Shown here one piece after another: positions 10,496-22,200 of a DNA stretch of 64,000 bases (position 1 is its first letter; the number at the start of each line of letters is the position of its first letter). The position numbers and the translations under genes were made by a program. The notes under the pieces were generated by a model. It had not been told where the DNA came from. It did not search any database and saw only the letters and a list, made by a program, of their open reading frames with translations. Source of the DNA: Tetraselmis striata (Eukaryota; Chlorophyta; Chlorodendrophyceae; Chlorodendrales; Chlorodendraceae); the NCBI GenBank assembly GCA_006384855.1, contig VCJN01001552.1, positions 358,386 to 422,385 on the forward strand. Direction: 5' to 3'.

Positions 10496-10985
10496 TTGAG
10501 ACTGCCGAAAAGGGGCCCCAAACTTATGTGCAGGGGTGTATTAGCCATTACCCCAAGTAAGTGGATGACCGGTGCGTTGGGGCGGCGCCGGGAGGCCCAC
10601 GCCGCACTATTGGAGCGCATCGCCTCATTTGGCACGTCGGGATACGGCTGCTACGTACCATGGGGCCATGCGGTTGTTGGCCGTATGTGCGGTGCGGCAG
10701 ACCGGCTTCCTCAACCGCATGATGCCGCCGTCCGAACTGGACCCTTTCTTGGCGGCCGTGGACGCCGCCAGCATTTCGGCTGCATTTTCGTTGCCTGGTC
10801 TGGACGCATGCGGCTAGTCTACACCGCGCATGGAGGCTGCGATCGTCCAGATGAGTATGCCCGCGGATTTTGGCGGTTTGAATATGGCCTTGCTGGAGTC
10901 TGAGGCCCCTGCGGCGTTTATTCCGCGCAATCGGTGGTCCAAGCTGGTATGGGAGTACGGGCCCGCCCTCGGCCCCTTGTATATG
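10496..10985 (+). pseudogene. LINE RT C-terminal (thumb) segment
   Basis: Reads GRRREAHAALLERIASFG, then (after a frame change) MRLLAVCAVRQTGFLNRMMP and LDPFLAAVDAASISAAFSL. After an in-frame TAG at 10815 it continues in the same frame with QMSMPADFGGLNMALLESEA and PAAFIPRN. The LP-x-x-x-GGLG-like block is typical of the region after the RT palm in plant and algal LINEs; the second LINE in this window has the equivalent LSLPVQFGGLGIG. The segment ends where the palindrome-rich transposon end begins. Confidence 0.65.
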
Positions 10986-11310
10986 TTACGACCCATATGA
11001 AAACGTGACACATGTGCACATGTGTCGCCACATGTGCACATGTGTCACCGGGGGACACATCTACACATGTGTCATGTTGCTTTTGACACATGTGCACATG
11101 TGTTGCCTCGTGACGCATCTGCATATGTGTCAAAATCAAAACGACACATATGCACATGTGCTAGCACATGTACACATATGTCATTTTTCCGGCTGATCAC
11201 GACACATGTGCACTTGAGGCATGAACAGTGTGACTCATGTGCACATGTGTGGCCCGACACGTGACACATGTACACATGTGTCATTTTCGAGTGTGAGATA
11301 AGACACATAT
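10979..11310. repeat. Left inverted end with ACACATGTGCACATGTGT palindromes
   Basis: About eight palindromic units around ACACATGTGCACATGTGT are separated by short spacers. It pairs with 14942-15190 as a long terminal inverted repeat; shared landmarks are GACCCATATGAAAACGTGAC, CGGGGGACACATCT and TTCCGGCTGAT. Confidence 0.8.
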
Positions 11311-11535
11311 GAATATACGTCCATTTTCGTCCGCGGAATTCGAGCGTGGGGTTCTAATTTAGAATTATTGCAATATAAATATTCCGGAAGGCACAAATTA
11401 ATTATTTAAGCATGCTGGCCACTCGTTTGATGCCCTTAAAATGTATATTAAGGCACTACAGAGCAACATCAGCCAGCAATATACAAAAGGATGTCGTCAG
11501 CATTTAGACGATGGCAAAGATAGTGTTGGCAGGTG

Positions 11536-11850
11536 TCATATCATTATATTGCTGCGCACTTCAGGACACGGACATGGAACTTGGCTAGTGGAAGCACCCT
11601 CGTCGTAAATGTTCTCACATTTACTGTTGCCATTGTGACACCGGGAGTTGCATTTCCTGCGTGCTTTGCGGCATGCACATACATTGGTTCTGCACGGACC
11701 CTTGCAACTACACCTCAACACACCCTGGCCAGCAAATAGGGATACAGAAGCCGAAGCTTCTGTATCCCTATTATCCCATGTAGAAGCCATGGGATAAATT
11801 GCGCACTGATATCTGTTTCTAGTTGGCTTCTCTCGCAATTGTTCAAGCAC
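11536..11850 (-). CDS. Cysteine-rich C-terminal tail of the integrase-type transposase
   Basis: The frame ends in a zinc-binding-type motif: VLRCSCKGPCRTNVCACRKA followed by RRKCNSRCHNGNSKC. The C-x-C-x3-C...C-x-C...C-x3-CH spacing closely resembles the tail found after the integrase domain in KRBA2-like/Ginger-derived transposases, where a QGFxxCNCK-type segment follows a VPxVDR block. Here SLFAGQGVLRCSCK fits, and the VDR-like block is at 12079-12432 on the same strand. It probably acts in DNA binding. I read it as the last exon or part of a broken gene. The segment upstream of the motif contains two perfect hairpins. Confidence 0.5.
   Translation of the reverse strand: MLEQLREKPTRNRYQCAIYPMASTWDNRDTEASASVSLFAGQGVLRCSCKGPCRTNVCACRKARRKCNSRCHNGNSKCENIYDEGASTSQVPCPCPEVRSNIMI
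11735..11797. repeat. Two adjacent perfect inverted repeats inside the transposase tail
   Basis: The first has 17-bp arms (AATAGGGATACAGAAGC / GCTTCTGTATCCCTATT) around a CGAA loop, 11735-11772. It is followed by TTATCCCATG...CATGGGATAA with 10-bp arms and a 7-nt loop at about 11771-11797. Both lie within the coding frame upstream of the CxC motif. Confidence 0.85.
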
Positions 11851-12078
11851 ACCCGCAGCCCGTGTTGCGCTGGGACACTATCACGCACAGGATCAATATC
11901 CCCATGGCCAAAAGATGGCCTTATGACTCCAGCCTTTTTCGCAAACCTGAAAGGCCAGGTGCCACATGTTTAAGATGTGGCACCTGAAACATCAGTTCAA
12001 AGCCACGATATGTCACACACCCAATAAATCAAAACCACAAGCACATAGTACGTAGGCAATGCCATACCAAAAATACAT

Positions 12079-12432
12079 TTACATATACATAGGGATTGTT
12101 ACCTCGATGACGATGCACACCAAGCATTGTGCATCTGGCTTGGAGCGGTCGATGCTTGGAATTGGGATACGGACGACATCGCCAACCAATGGTGCTGGCC
12201 TATGACGTGCAGCCATTCTGGTCCGCATTGCCATGGCTTGCTTGGCCTGAACGTCAGCACACCTAGACCTGATGGCTTGGCGCTCTGGCGTGTCTGCGAC
12301 GTCTAGGTCTAATTGGACAGACCGCTCCCGTGACTGAAAGCGCACCCAGCAGGACGTCAAACACAAACGCCCAAAGAATGCGCGGCTGAAGGCGCTGGCT
12401 ACGCTGCCGTCTGCAGCAATCTCCACGGGCAC
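12079..12432 (-). pseudogene. Integrase-type transposase fragment (VDR-like SH3 block)
   Basis: Contains AKQAMAMRTRMAARHRPAPL followed by VGDVVRIPIPSIDRSKPDAQ and CLVCIVIEVT. In Ginger/KRBA2-like proteins a basic helix before VGDxVxVPIPxVDRSKxD, with a cysteine-rich tail 100-150 residues later, lies just C-terminal to the DDE integrase core. Spacing to the cysteine-rich frame (11536-11850) is compatible with one gene containing an intron or damaged linker. The 5' part (to about 12670) has a possible CxxC (QCDVCHNMCF) but no recognised DDE core. Confidence 0.5.
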
Positions 12433-12679
12433 CTCCTCCTGTTTCTACACCCAGCACACCACGTCGGCGACGCCGCAGCACCTCCGCCAGCCGCATCCCG
12501 TCCTTCGCGTCCACGTTCACGCCCTGCCCGGCACCGACACGGAGCGTCAGGCGTTGCGACGTTGAAGAAGCACATGTTATGGCAAACATCACATTGCCGC
12601 GGCGCAAAAGTAGGAGCAAATGCTGTGCCATCAATGGTGCTGACGGATGGGTGGATACATTTTTTTTTCATTATTTGAC

Positions 12680-14941
12680 ATTCTCATACATATGCTACGG
12701 GTGCAGACGGGGTATTGATAACACGGGGAATAGGAACCTGCCTTGCGTGCCACGTCAAATCTAGACGAAACAATAGCGGGACTATAGGGAGTGCTCTTAT
12801 ATAGCTTGCATAACTTGAGGTTTACAACAAAAGTCTTATGGGTGAGTTGGCGCCCGTACTTCTAATATCAAATATCATATTTTATGTTAATATGTTTTTG
12901 CATCAAGTACGACCGAAAAGCTAACAGCCGTGATGGCATGCCGTCAAGCGTGCGGCAGAACGTGCACCGCAAAGGCGATGGCGATGCGGACGGCGGCAAG
13001 CCCAGGGGGGGGGGGGGGGGGGGGGAACCTGGCATGTGCTGCCTCCGGAGCAGGTGCACCCTGCGATCTCCTCCTGGCTTGCCACGCCGCCGGCCTCCAC
13101 GTTACCGCCGCCCAGACGCAGCGCCCCCAATGATAGGCCGCCGCTGCTGCCGTCCCATGTATCCACGGCGGGGCAGACAAAGTACAACAGGGTGGAGTGG
13201 AGCTGCGCCATGGCGTCACGGAGCGCTGTCAGCGTGGGGTTTTACTCAACCTGCACCTCCACCTGCGCCCACGCCCCAAGCACAGAGTTAGGCAAGCCGC
13301 CGTCGGGTCAAGCACAGCGATGAGACGCAGCAACATGCAGGAATCCCCCCCCCCCCCCCCCCCCCCAACACACACAAAAGCCCCAAGCACACCTGCCTGA
13401 GCTCACTGGAGGGACAGTCACATACTCCCAGGCGGACGCACCACAGCCTTGTACGCTTCGCCACTGAGAGCCACGAGGTCGCTTAGCACGCCGCATCCGC
13501 TGCGGAAGCTCGGCGCCTGGCCCTGACTGGAACCGCACACCACGACAAGGATGCGCGCCGCCTCTGTCTTTGCGTTCGACCCCCACTCATTGGCGCCTGC
13601 GGCCCCGAGCTCGGCGGGGGCCGCCGCTGCTTGCAACGTGTCTCGTCGTTCGTCTGCCTGCTGGTCCAGCTGCTGAGCATCGACAGCAGGGTCAGAGCAG
13701 ACCAGAAGGGGAGACCTGTTGCCAGCTCACAGGAAGGGGGGCGGGGGCGGGGGGGCAGGACATGCTCATTCTCCGCCTCAGCCGCCGCCACCGCCAGCCA
13801 TGTTGCTTCCTCTTCGGGCGTTAGGCTCGCGCAAGGGCCCGACCCTGATGCGAAAAGGGCACTGGCCTCTTGACCAATACTTGACCAATACTTGACCCCA
13901 GCCACGAGTGAGAAGTTCGAATTTTCTCGCTGTAGGGGCTGCCTTCCTTTCGTGAAACCATAGCAACAGCGTCGAGGAGGGAAGTAAGACCATATCTAAA
14001 GCATACCATTGTTCAATTGTGTCAGGGATCATGAGAGATAGAGGAAGGAGACGACGAGAGAGGGCGGCGGGCAGCAGGGGTGGAGATCGGGGGCATCATA
14101 GTCCAAGATCGCGCGAGGCAGGAACGCCCTGGTCATATTATATGATCGGTTGGTCGGTATAGGGAGGCGAGGGACAGAGGGACTGCTGGGAGAACGACAG
14201 AGAGCCGGGGGGGGGGGGGGGGGGGGGAGGAGGGGGGTTCGTTCTAGCCCAGCATCGCAAGGCGAGAGCGCCCATGGGCAACGTGGAGTAGGGGCGAGTG
14301 GCGGACGGCGGCCGCGGCAGCTCCTCGGCGGCGGCGGCGGCGGGGTGGCGTCGGCGGCTTACCTCCGATCCTACCTCAAGGGTGTCGTATATGCGCAAGC
14401 ACTCCAGAGCTTGTGCGTATGTACTCCGACTCGAATAATAGTGTCATGTTCTTCGCTTTCCTGGCCATATACTCCTGGAGCTTGGCGTTGAAAACCTGCC
14501 GATGTAGGTCGACCATGTAGGCAGTGTCCTCTGGAGGCGGCACAGCGTTGGGAGCGGGTGCCTGTAGGCCGGCAGCGCCACGGTGCGCCGGGCGGCCCCC
14601 GTGCTGTGCAGCATTGGCGCCATCCGGAGCGATAGCCGCCGCGGCCGGCTGGCCGTCCCGCAGTCGAGACCGCATCTCCGGTTGGGGCCGGCGCTGGATG
14701 GGGGCAAGGGGGCAAGGCGGGCTCGGAGTAAGGGTACTGAGTGCGCGATCCAACCTGTGCACGCGCCATTTTGAACTGGCGGGCGAACCGCCGCCCGCGC
14801 GCCCGCCGCCCCCGTCAGGCAGCCACCCCTGAACAACTTCCGCCGGCGGTTTATCGCCCCTCCGCAGGGTCGCTACTTATCTGCTCGTTTTTCACGGATA
14901 AGATACGACCCTGTGCATATGCGTAGAAAGCAGCGGACGCG
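12680..14941. other. Interior of the transposon without a recognised gene
   Basis: GC-rich DNA with G/C runs at 13006-13025, 13347-13366 and 14207-14227. A minus-strand frame at 14376-14762 ends plausibly (MVDLHRQVFNAKLQEYMARK, then AKNMTLL) and could be an N-terminal exon of the transposase. I recognise no catalytic motif. A direct repeat TTGACCAATACTTGACC lies at about 13870-13898. Confidence 0.3.
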
Positions 14942-15190
14942 GGTGACCCATATGCACATGTGTATCGATCAATACGGCGCATGTTTGCATGTGTCGTCAT
15001 CAGCCGGAAATATGCCCCATGTGGACATGTGATGACACAAATGCACATGTGTCAAAAAACAATGACATATGTGCACATGTGTTAACACATGTGCAGATGT
15101 GTCCCCCGATGACACATCTGGGTCGTCGATGTGTCACGTATTGACACATTTCAAGATGTGTCACGTTTTCATATGGGTCTTAACATATAT
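14942..15190. repeat. Right inverted end of the integrase-type transposon
   Basis: Read on the minus strand it reproduces the order of the left end: GACCCATATGAAAACGTGAC, GGGGGACACATCT, ACACATGTGCACATATGTC, TTTCCGGCTGATGACG. Confidence 0.8.
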
Positions 15191-15886
15191 ATAGTCGCTA
15201 GATATACGACCGAGCGAGATAAACCGCGGTTGTTGATCTTTAGTGAAGTGCTTTTAGCGGTGGATTTCTTACTGGCCTTGTAATTGTAATTTACACCAGG
15301 ACCCTACTACATCGCGCGGTACGGGATGCTTATTTTATACAGGCGGCTTGATCTTTTTGTACTACTTTTAGCGGTGGATTTGTTACCGCAGTGTCGTCAG
15401 CACATCAAGCGACGACGGCAAAAAGCCGCCGCCACCGCTCGCGCGGTCCGCGCAATAATACAGTTTTTAAAAAATACAGGTTAAAAAAACCTGTGCATAT
15501 ACTGTCCCGGCTCCCATGCTAGAAAGTACTGTTCATGCCCGCGAATAAGTAGTATTACTCCCAAACATTCGAAATTCCGCACCCCCCTACTCTAATTATT
15601 TTTACGTTCTGTGTTTTGTCGCTAATACTTACGTAAGGCCCCTTCGCGGAGCGACATTATTGTGAAAGTGTTCGCCGGGATATGCGCAGCTGTCCATTCT
15701 GGCGGCGGCTGGTGGGGGGCGCTAACTCTACGCGCAGGTTGGACAGACGACTCACTCCACAGTCTGCGCGAAAACGATGCCGGCAACTCCCTACACTTTT
15801 CCTCGGCGTCAGTGCAGTCGCTGGCTGGGCAAAATACAGGCAGCTGGCACATACCTTATAGTGGGCTGAGCTGCTAAGCTTACGGT
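15191..15886. other. Non-coding stretch with a short duplicated motif
   Basis: TTGATCTTT...CTTTTAGCGGTGGATTTCTTAC at 15233-15272 is repeated in diverged form at about 15348-15387. No gene was recognised. The 3' part may contain upstream exons or the 5' UTR of the EF-hand-like gene. Confidence 0.45.
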
Positions 15887-18559
15887 ATGGGGAGTGGCGG
15901 CCGGGACGTCCTGTCCTCGTCCGCTGCTGTTGGTATCTGGCCCCAGCATCCGCGAGATACTTTCGAGCATAGCTCCGACGCTGTCAGCGGGCCTGGTCAA
16001 GTTGAGCGAAGCGGGAGCAAAAATTTCAGCATCGGCCGCGGCGGAGCCCCGCCTCTGTTCGGTATTCTCTCGGTGGAGGAGCTTTTGGAGGGTGGGCTTC
16101 GGCTGAACGAGATAGCGCTCCACTGCTACAAGGAGGCTGACCGTCACTGCATCGGCTGCCTTCCCATGCCTGATCTCTTCCGGGCGCTAAAACGGTCGTC
16201 GGTAAGCCTTCTGACCCTGCCTGCCACAGTGAATGTCTTTTAAACGGCATATGGGGATAAGGAAAGGGGTGGATGGGGTGGGGGGCTTCCCTGGTTTGGC
16301 ATGATCAAGCAGGGTGCAACACCGTCTGTCTCTCAACCTGTCGGCGCCAACTAGCCAAACAGCTGCGACGTCTGTACATACCAGACTGTAGTGGTGCTGC
16401 AGCCGCTATTCCAACCCACCTCTTGCCTGCTGCTCGAGTAGCACCGGAAGTGTGTAACCGGTAGTGTGAATAGAGCACGTGGCCGTGGTGACCTTCCACG
16501 TAGCGCAGATCACGCGGCTATTTCGCATGTGCATGTCTGGTCGCAGTGGTCGTGGTATCCGCACCCTATTGTTGCAGTTTTCCACGCCGCAAGCCTCACG
16601 ATTCTATCAGTCAGGGTACGAGCAGCAACCAAGTGTTCGCGTCGAGCCACCGCAACCATCGAGCCACCGCAACTGTTGTGACTCGTCGTCGAGGTAAATG
16701 GGCAAGAGCGTTTTCTCAATTCACTGCTGTGCGCTGCCCGAGAGTCCGTGCGCGTACATCAGCTAATATAGGGAGTCCGACGCCTCATTAGGCGAATGTT
16801 GCCTTCCTTGCAAAGTTGTGAACCCGGCTGGCCGCGGGCGCAGATCCCGACAGATCCCGTGATACACAGGGAATACGAGATGGTCCTTAACTGACCCTGA
16901 AAGCCGGCATTTACGACGTATTTTTTACACACTACTCATACCTGACGGGCAGATATGGTCCTTGCCCTCACAGGTGTTTACCTTCTCCGAGGTAGACCTA
17001 CGGCAGCTGTTGGAGTGTGTCCGGAAAGAGGGCGTTGCTTCTGGCTTCGTGTGTGACGACGAATTTGTGGCAGGCTTCCGCACCTACTGCAAATGGTACG
17101 TTGTCCCACAGGAGTCCATCTACGCTACACGCTCAATCCTGCTTTTTGGGTTTCCGTCCGTCCCGCGTCACTCGATTTTCTGAACAAATAGAGCCCGCCC
17201 TTGCGCCCGTGCACGCGCGCGCGCGCGCGTGTGTGTGCGTTTGTGTGTGGGTGTGTGAAGATGTGTGTGATCATCATGTGGTTGACATGCATGGAGAGAG
17301 GTCGACGTTCATCAGAGCGATATTATGTTCCTGCGCAGTGAGAAGACGTACATGTCCTTAAAGCCCTCTCTTTACATTTGCAAAGTGGCACAGTCTCTTT
17401 GATGTCTGATAGCGTGGGATCCTTTAATCGTTGGTATTGGACGTTTCCATTTCATTTCCAGGCTTGTGACGGGCAATGGCAAGATCACGTCTGTTAAGAC
17501 CGGATTCGGGCAAAGCCGCAGTGACAGACCCAGGCAAGACCCGCAGGCCAACGCCGACGCACTTCAACTGCCGATCATTGACAGCGGCTCAACAGTTAGC
17601 AGTGCACGTCGCACAGTCGCTGACATGGAGAAACCCACGGCACGGACCCGGGGCGGCTCTGAGACATCCGCGGGCAAGCTCGACTTGCGCAGGCCGAAAT
17701 CGTGCTCAGTACCAGCAGCGCCCGGGACAGCCATGACGCGTCAGCACCGAGAGGCTCGACGTGCGAAGCGCAAGGACAAGGCTGGAAGGAAACTCAGGTC
17801 TGAGCAGAAGGGCAAGGTCAATCTGCCAGCTCTGAGCCGCAAAGCCAGTACGATGATCGAATACCAAAAGACAGAGCTGGAGAAGGCATACGACGCACTT
17901 GAGTCGGCCATCCACCGGAAATACGTTCGCAGCAGCAGCGGAGTGCCGCAGCAGCTGATGGTCAAGGGAGGCACCGCAAAGCTAGTGCGGAGCTCCTCCA
18001 TGCAGACGTACATGTCGGTGTTTGATGGGATGGTCATTGCCGAGGATGGCACTGTGCAGTACGATGACTTCATTCGGCATCTTCGCGATCGAGCGCCTGC
18101 ACTGGCCGAGCAGGCAGGCAGCATGTACGACGCCATCAAGCGACAGAGTAAGAAAAGGCACCTGCAGGCCCTGAGGGGAAGGCACTCGGCCCCGAGGGTG
18201 TGGCCTTCACGTCCCTTGTGGCGGTGTTGTACCCTGGCGCTACATCTTCGGAGATCCAGTCTCTGTTGGCTATGTGCCAGAAGCATGATGAAGGCGAGGA
18301 GACACTCCGCAGCATGCTGACCAAACTGGGTGATGCTTATGACCTTTTCCAGGTCCTGAATAAATCTGGCTCGGGCTTCATGACACGGGCGGAGATGGCT
18401 TCTGTTGTGAAGCAAGGGAAGACTGACTGCACTGCAAGCGACGTGCAGGACCTCTTTGGCAAGGTTGGCACGTGCTTTGAGCGAGTGGTGGTGTCCTTTT
18501 ACGAGATGTTCGAGTGGTACAGCGGTGTGCATATGCCAGTTCCCGACCAAGAGGCTTAG
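15887..18559 (+). CDS. EF-hand-like protein, spliced
   Basis: Exons I can support: 15887-16201, 16974-17095, 17462-18147 and 18168-18559. The first three join in frame at GT-AG introns with donors GTAAGC and GTACGT. The product is about 500 residues. Exon 1 ends with CLPMPDLFRALKRSS, exon 2 gives FTFSEVDLRQLLECVRKEG, and exon 3 has a long basic linker and then IEYQKTELEKAYDALESAIH. EF-hand-like helices and loops are VFDGMVIAEDGTVQYDDFIR and FQVLNKSGSGFMTRAEMASV; the loops lack several canonical Asp residues. It is probably a Ca2+-sensor-like or structural protein, perhaps flagellar, but no orthologue is clear. A 20-nt GT...AG stretch (18148-18167) must be removed to keep the frame; it is either a micro-intron or an indel. 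The true start may lie upstream. Confidence 0.6.
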
Positions 18560-19158
18560 TTTTGACCTCTACTCTCCAAGGTCTTCTGTGCTGCAGCCAC
18601 ATCGGCACGTCTGAACCGTACCATACCTGACTGTCTCGATGACTCACAGGCTTGGCACTGTTGTTTCAGTCAGCCATATGCTATGGCAGAGACATACATC
18701 ATGAGCGCGGATGACATTCTAGACACTAATAAAATAATTTGTTCAATAATCGTGCATGCTGCGCTTCTGTGTTCCCTGTGTAGGTTCATTTTGCAGGTGG
18801 TGTAGCAATATGCGGACGCGTGGCAGTTTCCAGTTGAATCCAAAGTGGCTTATCTTTGAATACAAATAGCATTGACAAATTGCGGCAGGACTATTGATTC
18901 CTGATGATTCCGCACAAATCAATCCTGATCCATGACTGATCCTGATGAATCAGTGACTGTTGCCAGCGGCAGTAGTAAAGACTCCTGATCCCGGTGGCGC
19001 CACTTTCTTGTAGGGCAGGAGCTTGCCTATCCCTGAAAAACAGTAGCGGCGGCATTGCTGATGCTACTCTGCGCCCCCCCCCCCCCCCCCCCCCCCACAC
19101 ACACACACGGCGTATTGGGTACCAGGGACTAAAAAGGCTGAACTTGATCCTCCAGCTC
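18560..19158. other. Non-coding 3' flank
   Basis: Holds short CTGAT-rich repeats (18893-18990) and a poly(C) run followed by (CA)n at 19075-19110. No gene seen. Confidence 0.5.
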
Positions 19159-19252
19159 TGCCATCCCTGCCAGCGCCAGCTTGCAACTGTGAGCACAGGG
19201 AAACCCCAGCACCTGCGCCCACAGCTGCAAGCTGGAGCTGGCAGGGATGGCA
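19159..19252 (+). ncRNA. Candidate miRNA-like hairpin
   Basis: The 33-nt arms 19159-19191 and 19220-19252 pair with only two mismatches around a 28-nt loop (left arm begins TGCCATCCCTGCCAGCGCCA). It lies in otherwise unannotated DNA. The 94-nt size and near-perfect pairing suit an algal miRNA precursor or a small inverted-repeat (MITE-like) element; the sequence alone cannot separate these. Confidence 0.35.
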
Positions 19253-22200
19253 GGTCCAGTCAGCTATCTATGTCTGCTCCCCACGTTCAACGGGATCGTT
19301 CCATTCGATGGATCGATACGTAATTATAGAAAAAGATATAATCATTGTCAATTCCCCCTGCCTCCTACGCAGCATCACCAACACATTTGACGCAGGCAAA
19401 TGTAGTAGAAGGTCTTACACAAATTAGCCCTCAGTATTGGCATGATATGGATGCAGATATAACTATGTGCTCAGTCTAGCAGCCCGGCATCTCATTCAAT
19501 GCTGAGTCATTGTAAAGAGCAGCCGCTACTTTGGTCGCCAACCCGTCAATGAGAATCCTCATTTCTAAGTCCCAAATTGGGCTTGCATTCAACCTGTAAT
19601 TATAAGAACATTCACTTGAGTTCCATTGTAGTTTTGTCTTTGTCGCCATATATTTGGCCCCTGGCAGGTACCGGTAGTGCATGTTTTTATCCGCAGTGTC
19701 ATTATGTCGCCGCTTTCGCACCAGTACATACACCTACATACTATAGCATCAAATGCATGCATGCTTGGGTATATTTGCAATGAGTGCATATAGCACGATG
19801 TTATACGTCATGCTATACATGATTTTCCGATTTGGATACTATGATCAGTTGAGCGAAGCGGAAACTACGGGCCATCAATTTGTTCGAGTGGGGCAGCAGC
19901 CACAGCTTGGAGTAACAATAGTGATACTTCGGCACTGTTTGGCAGAGACGCGGACTCAGGTCATATGCACAACCCTCAGGGGCAGCAGCCATTAGCGCAG
20001 CGGCTTAACATGTGGCCGGACCCAATAAAACTATGGGATTAGGAATAATGTAGTTTTTTCGCCCCCAGAATAATATACTATGATGGTTGTGCTGTAGCAG
20101 TAGCGGGCAGCCGGGCACAGCCGGCGGCGGAGCAGGCTCAAAGCGCGCCTGGGCTGGCTGGCAGTGGTACCATGTGATAACAGGCACTGATGCGCCGGTA
20201 GCACGTCAGACGGCGGAATTTCTTCTCTTCCGCCCTTCCCATCTGTTAAGAAGTGCCAGTTAGGAAATCCCAGATTGTCGAGAGGCAGTACAGGAGACCC
20301 TGCCCACTCAGATTTGCGCCATGTGACAGGAAACCCTTGTGCAGAAAACTGAAACCTCATCGAAGCGTTTTCGGCAACAGTCAAACAAACTTTCAGTAAA
20401 GATTGCGGTAAAGATCCGTGCCGCATGCAGGGCGGTGCCTTATTCCTGCCCACCACCCAGCGACGCGGTCGGGGACCGAGCCACCAGCGAAGCAACAGCA
20501 GGCGGTCGGGGGCGGATCGATTTACGACGACGAGTCCCTTTGCAGGAATTGCAGCGTACCCCGCCCTTTCGAGGGATAGTGAGTAGCGCCTAGTGTGCCG
20601 TGATTTCTAGGCACACGAGCAGACAACATCATGATATTAATGTATCACGAATATAAATAAATATCTCAAAAATATGCCCGTGTGTTCGAATAATAATAGG
20701 GAGAAATGGGAGAAATATACGGGGTATATATCCGTACTGGTATGAATTACAAAAAGGGCAGTTCCCAAAAATTAGAAAATCAACACAGAAAGCCGCCTAT
20801 AAAAGCGGCCCGCATCCCGCAGAAGGCGGGATGGATGGATGGATGGATGGATTCATCCGTACTGGTACGTACTGCTTCTACCCATGGCATGTTCGAATAG
20901 CGGAGACGAAATGTCCAAAAGGAGAAATCGCTGCTTCTCTTGCGGGAGATGAGCCGCCAGATCGGGACGAGAAGTAGTCGCTATAAGTGGGTCTATTTTG
21001 CTGAGTTCTGAGCTGTGGTGATAGTGTTGGCGAAATATGTGTGGGGAAGGGGCGGCACGGCCGCGTACGTCGCACGCTCTCCGCTTAGCAAGCGGCGTTA
21101 TTTTGAATAATAGAACTAATAATTCATCGCATGCTGACAGCTACCGCGACAACTGCACCAGACGACTGGCCGACGTAGCGTTGCCCACCCATATGGGCAA
21201 CAACCGTAGGAGCAACGGCAGCGGAAGATCAAGCGAGTGGCACTAGAGGAACTAGTAGGGCTGCGGGGGTCGTAGGAACCTCGGCTATCCCACGTACTAC
21301 AAATATTTAGGAGGTCTCCACGATCCGGCTCAATTCCGGGTTTTTAATCGCTGCTGATATATCGACAAGGCTCCCTCCCGTCTCGCCTCCACTCGCTCTT
21401 TGACCACAGAATGCCCGACAGAATCATAGCGCCCAACCCGAGTTACCTCATGGCGCACCCGCACGGTGTTTAAATCCGGCGATATGGCGTGCGTACGTTG
21501 TCCCATGTACATACCCGTACACGGACCACCCCCATCCCACATTCCCACCCCCAAATCGGCCCCTATCCGTGCCCTCGACGCGAATCACCGGCTATACAGT
21601 AGATCAATATCGCAGGCCCGTAAGAGGCCATGAATGGGACATCGGCCGAGTCGTGTGGGATTTGGTGAGGCGCGAGTGAAAAATTATCATGCGATTTAGC
21701 TTGTGTCTCACCTCAGCCCGATAACCGTATTTCCGCTATTATTTAAATAAAGATTATCACAGCTCCATCGGCTCCCGGTACACCTAGAGAGGCTGACGAA
21801 TCGACCCATATCGGTCGTCTCTATCCCCAGCACATGGCGGGTAAAAAAAAATGGCGGGTATAGTGGCCTTCGGTAGGCGTAGTTATATTGGTGGCACATC
21901 GACCACGCATCTACGCACGGTGGTGGTTGACCCGCCCCCCATCCAGCCTGCCGTTTGTCTAATCTTGGTCGGCTCAGAAATACGGCGGGAGATGGGGCAC
22001 CGCGCACCGACCACCGCATGGGCGACTCATGGACTCTACCGACCCCCTATGACCTAGGCCATGGGACGGTAAATTTGCGGTGGGCTAAGCCACCCAGAGG
22101 AATAAACTCTGGGTGGCAGGGGATGCCTATACGGGAGGGGGTCGAGAACGCGAAAGATTCGGGTCCATAAGGCCCGTCGGGCCGGCATCGACCGAGATTG

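Larger units (their letters stand above)
10979..15190 (-). mobile_element. Integrase-type (Ginger/KRBA2-like) DNA transposon with long palindromic inverted ends
   Basis: The left end (TATATGTTACGACCCATATG, then AAAACGTGACACATG) and the right end read as reverse complement (ATATGTTAAGACCCATATGA, then AAACGTGACACAT) match closely. Each arm of roughly 250-330 bp is filled with ACACATGTGCACATGTGT-type palindromes in corresponding order. Inside, minus-strand frames match the tail of integrase-derived transposases: a VGDVVRIPIPSIDRSKPDA block and a cysteine-rich CxCK motif. The element sits at the end of the LINE fragment at 10496-10985. The N-terminal catalytic integrase core is not visible, so it is probably non-autonomous or decayed. 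Confidence 0.55.

Noticed and set aside
10979..11310. CRISPR-like array of ~20-bp repeats
   Set aside because: Units are palindromic, spacers very short and irregular, and the block has an inverted partner at 14942-15190, so it is a transposon end.
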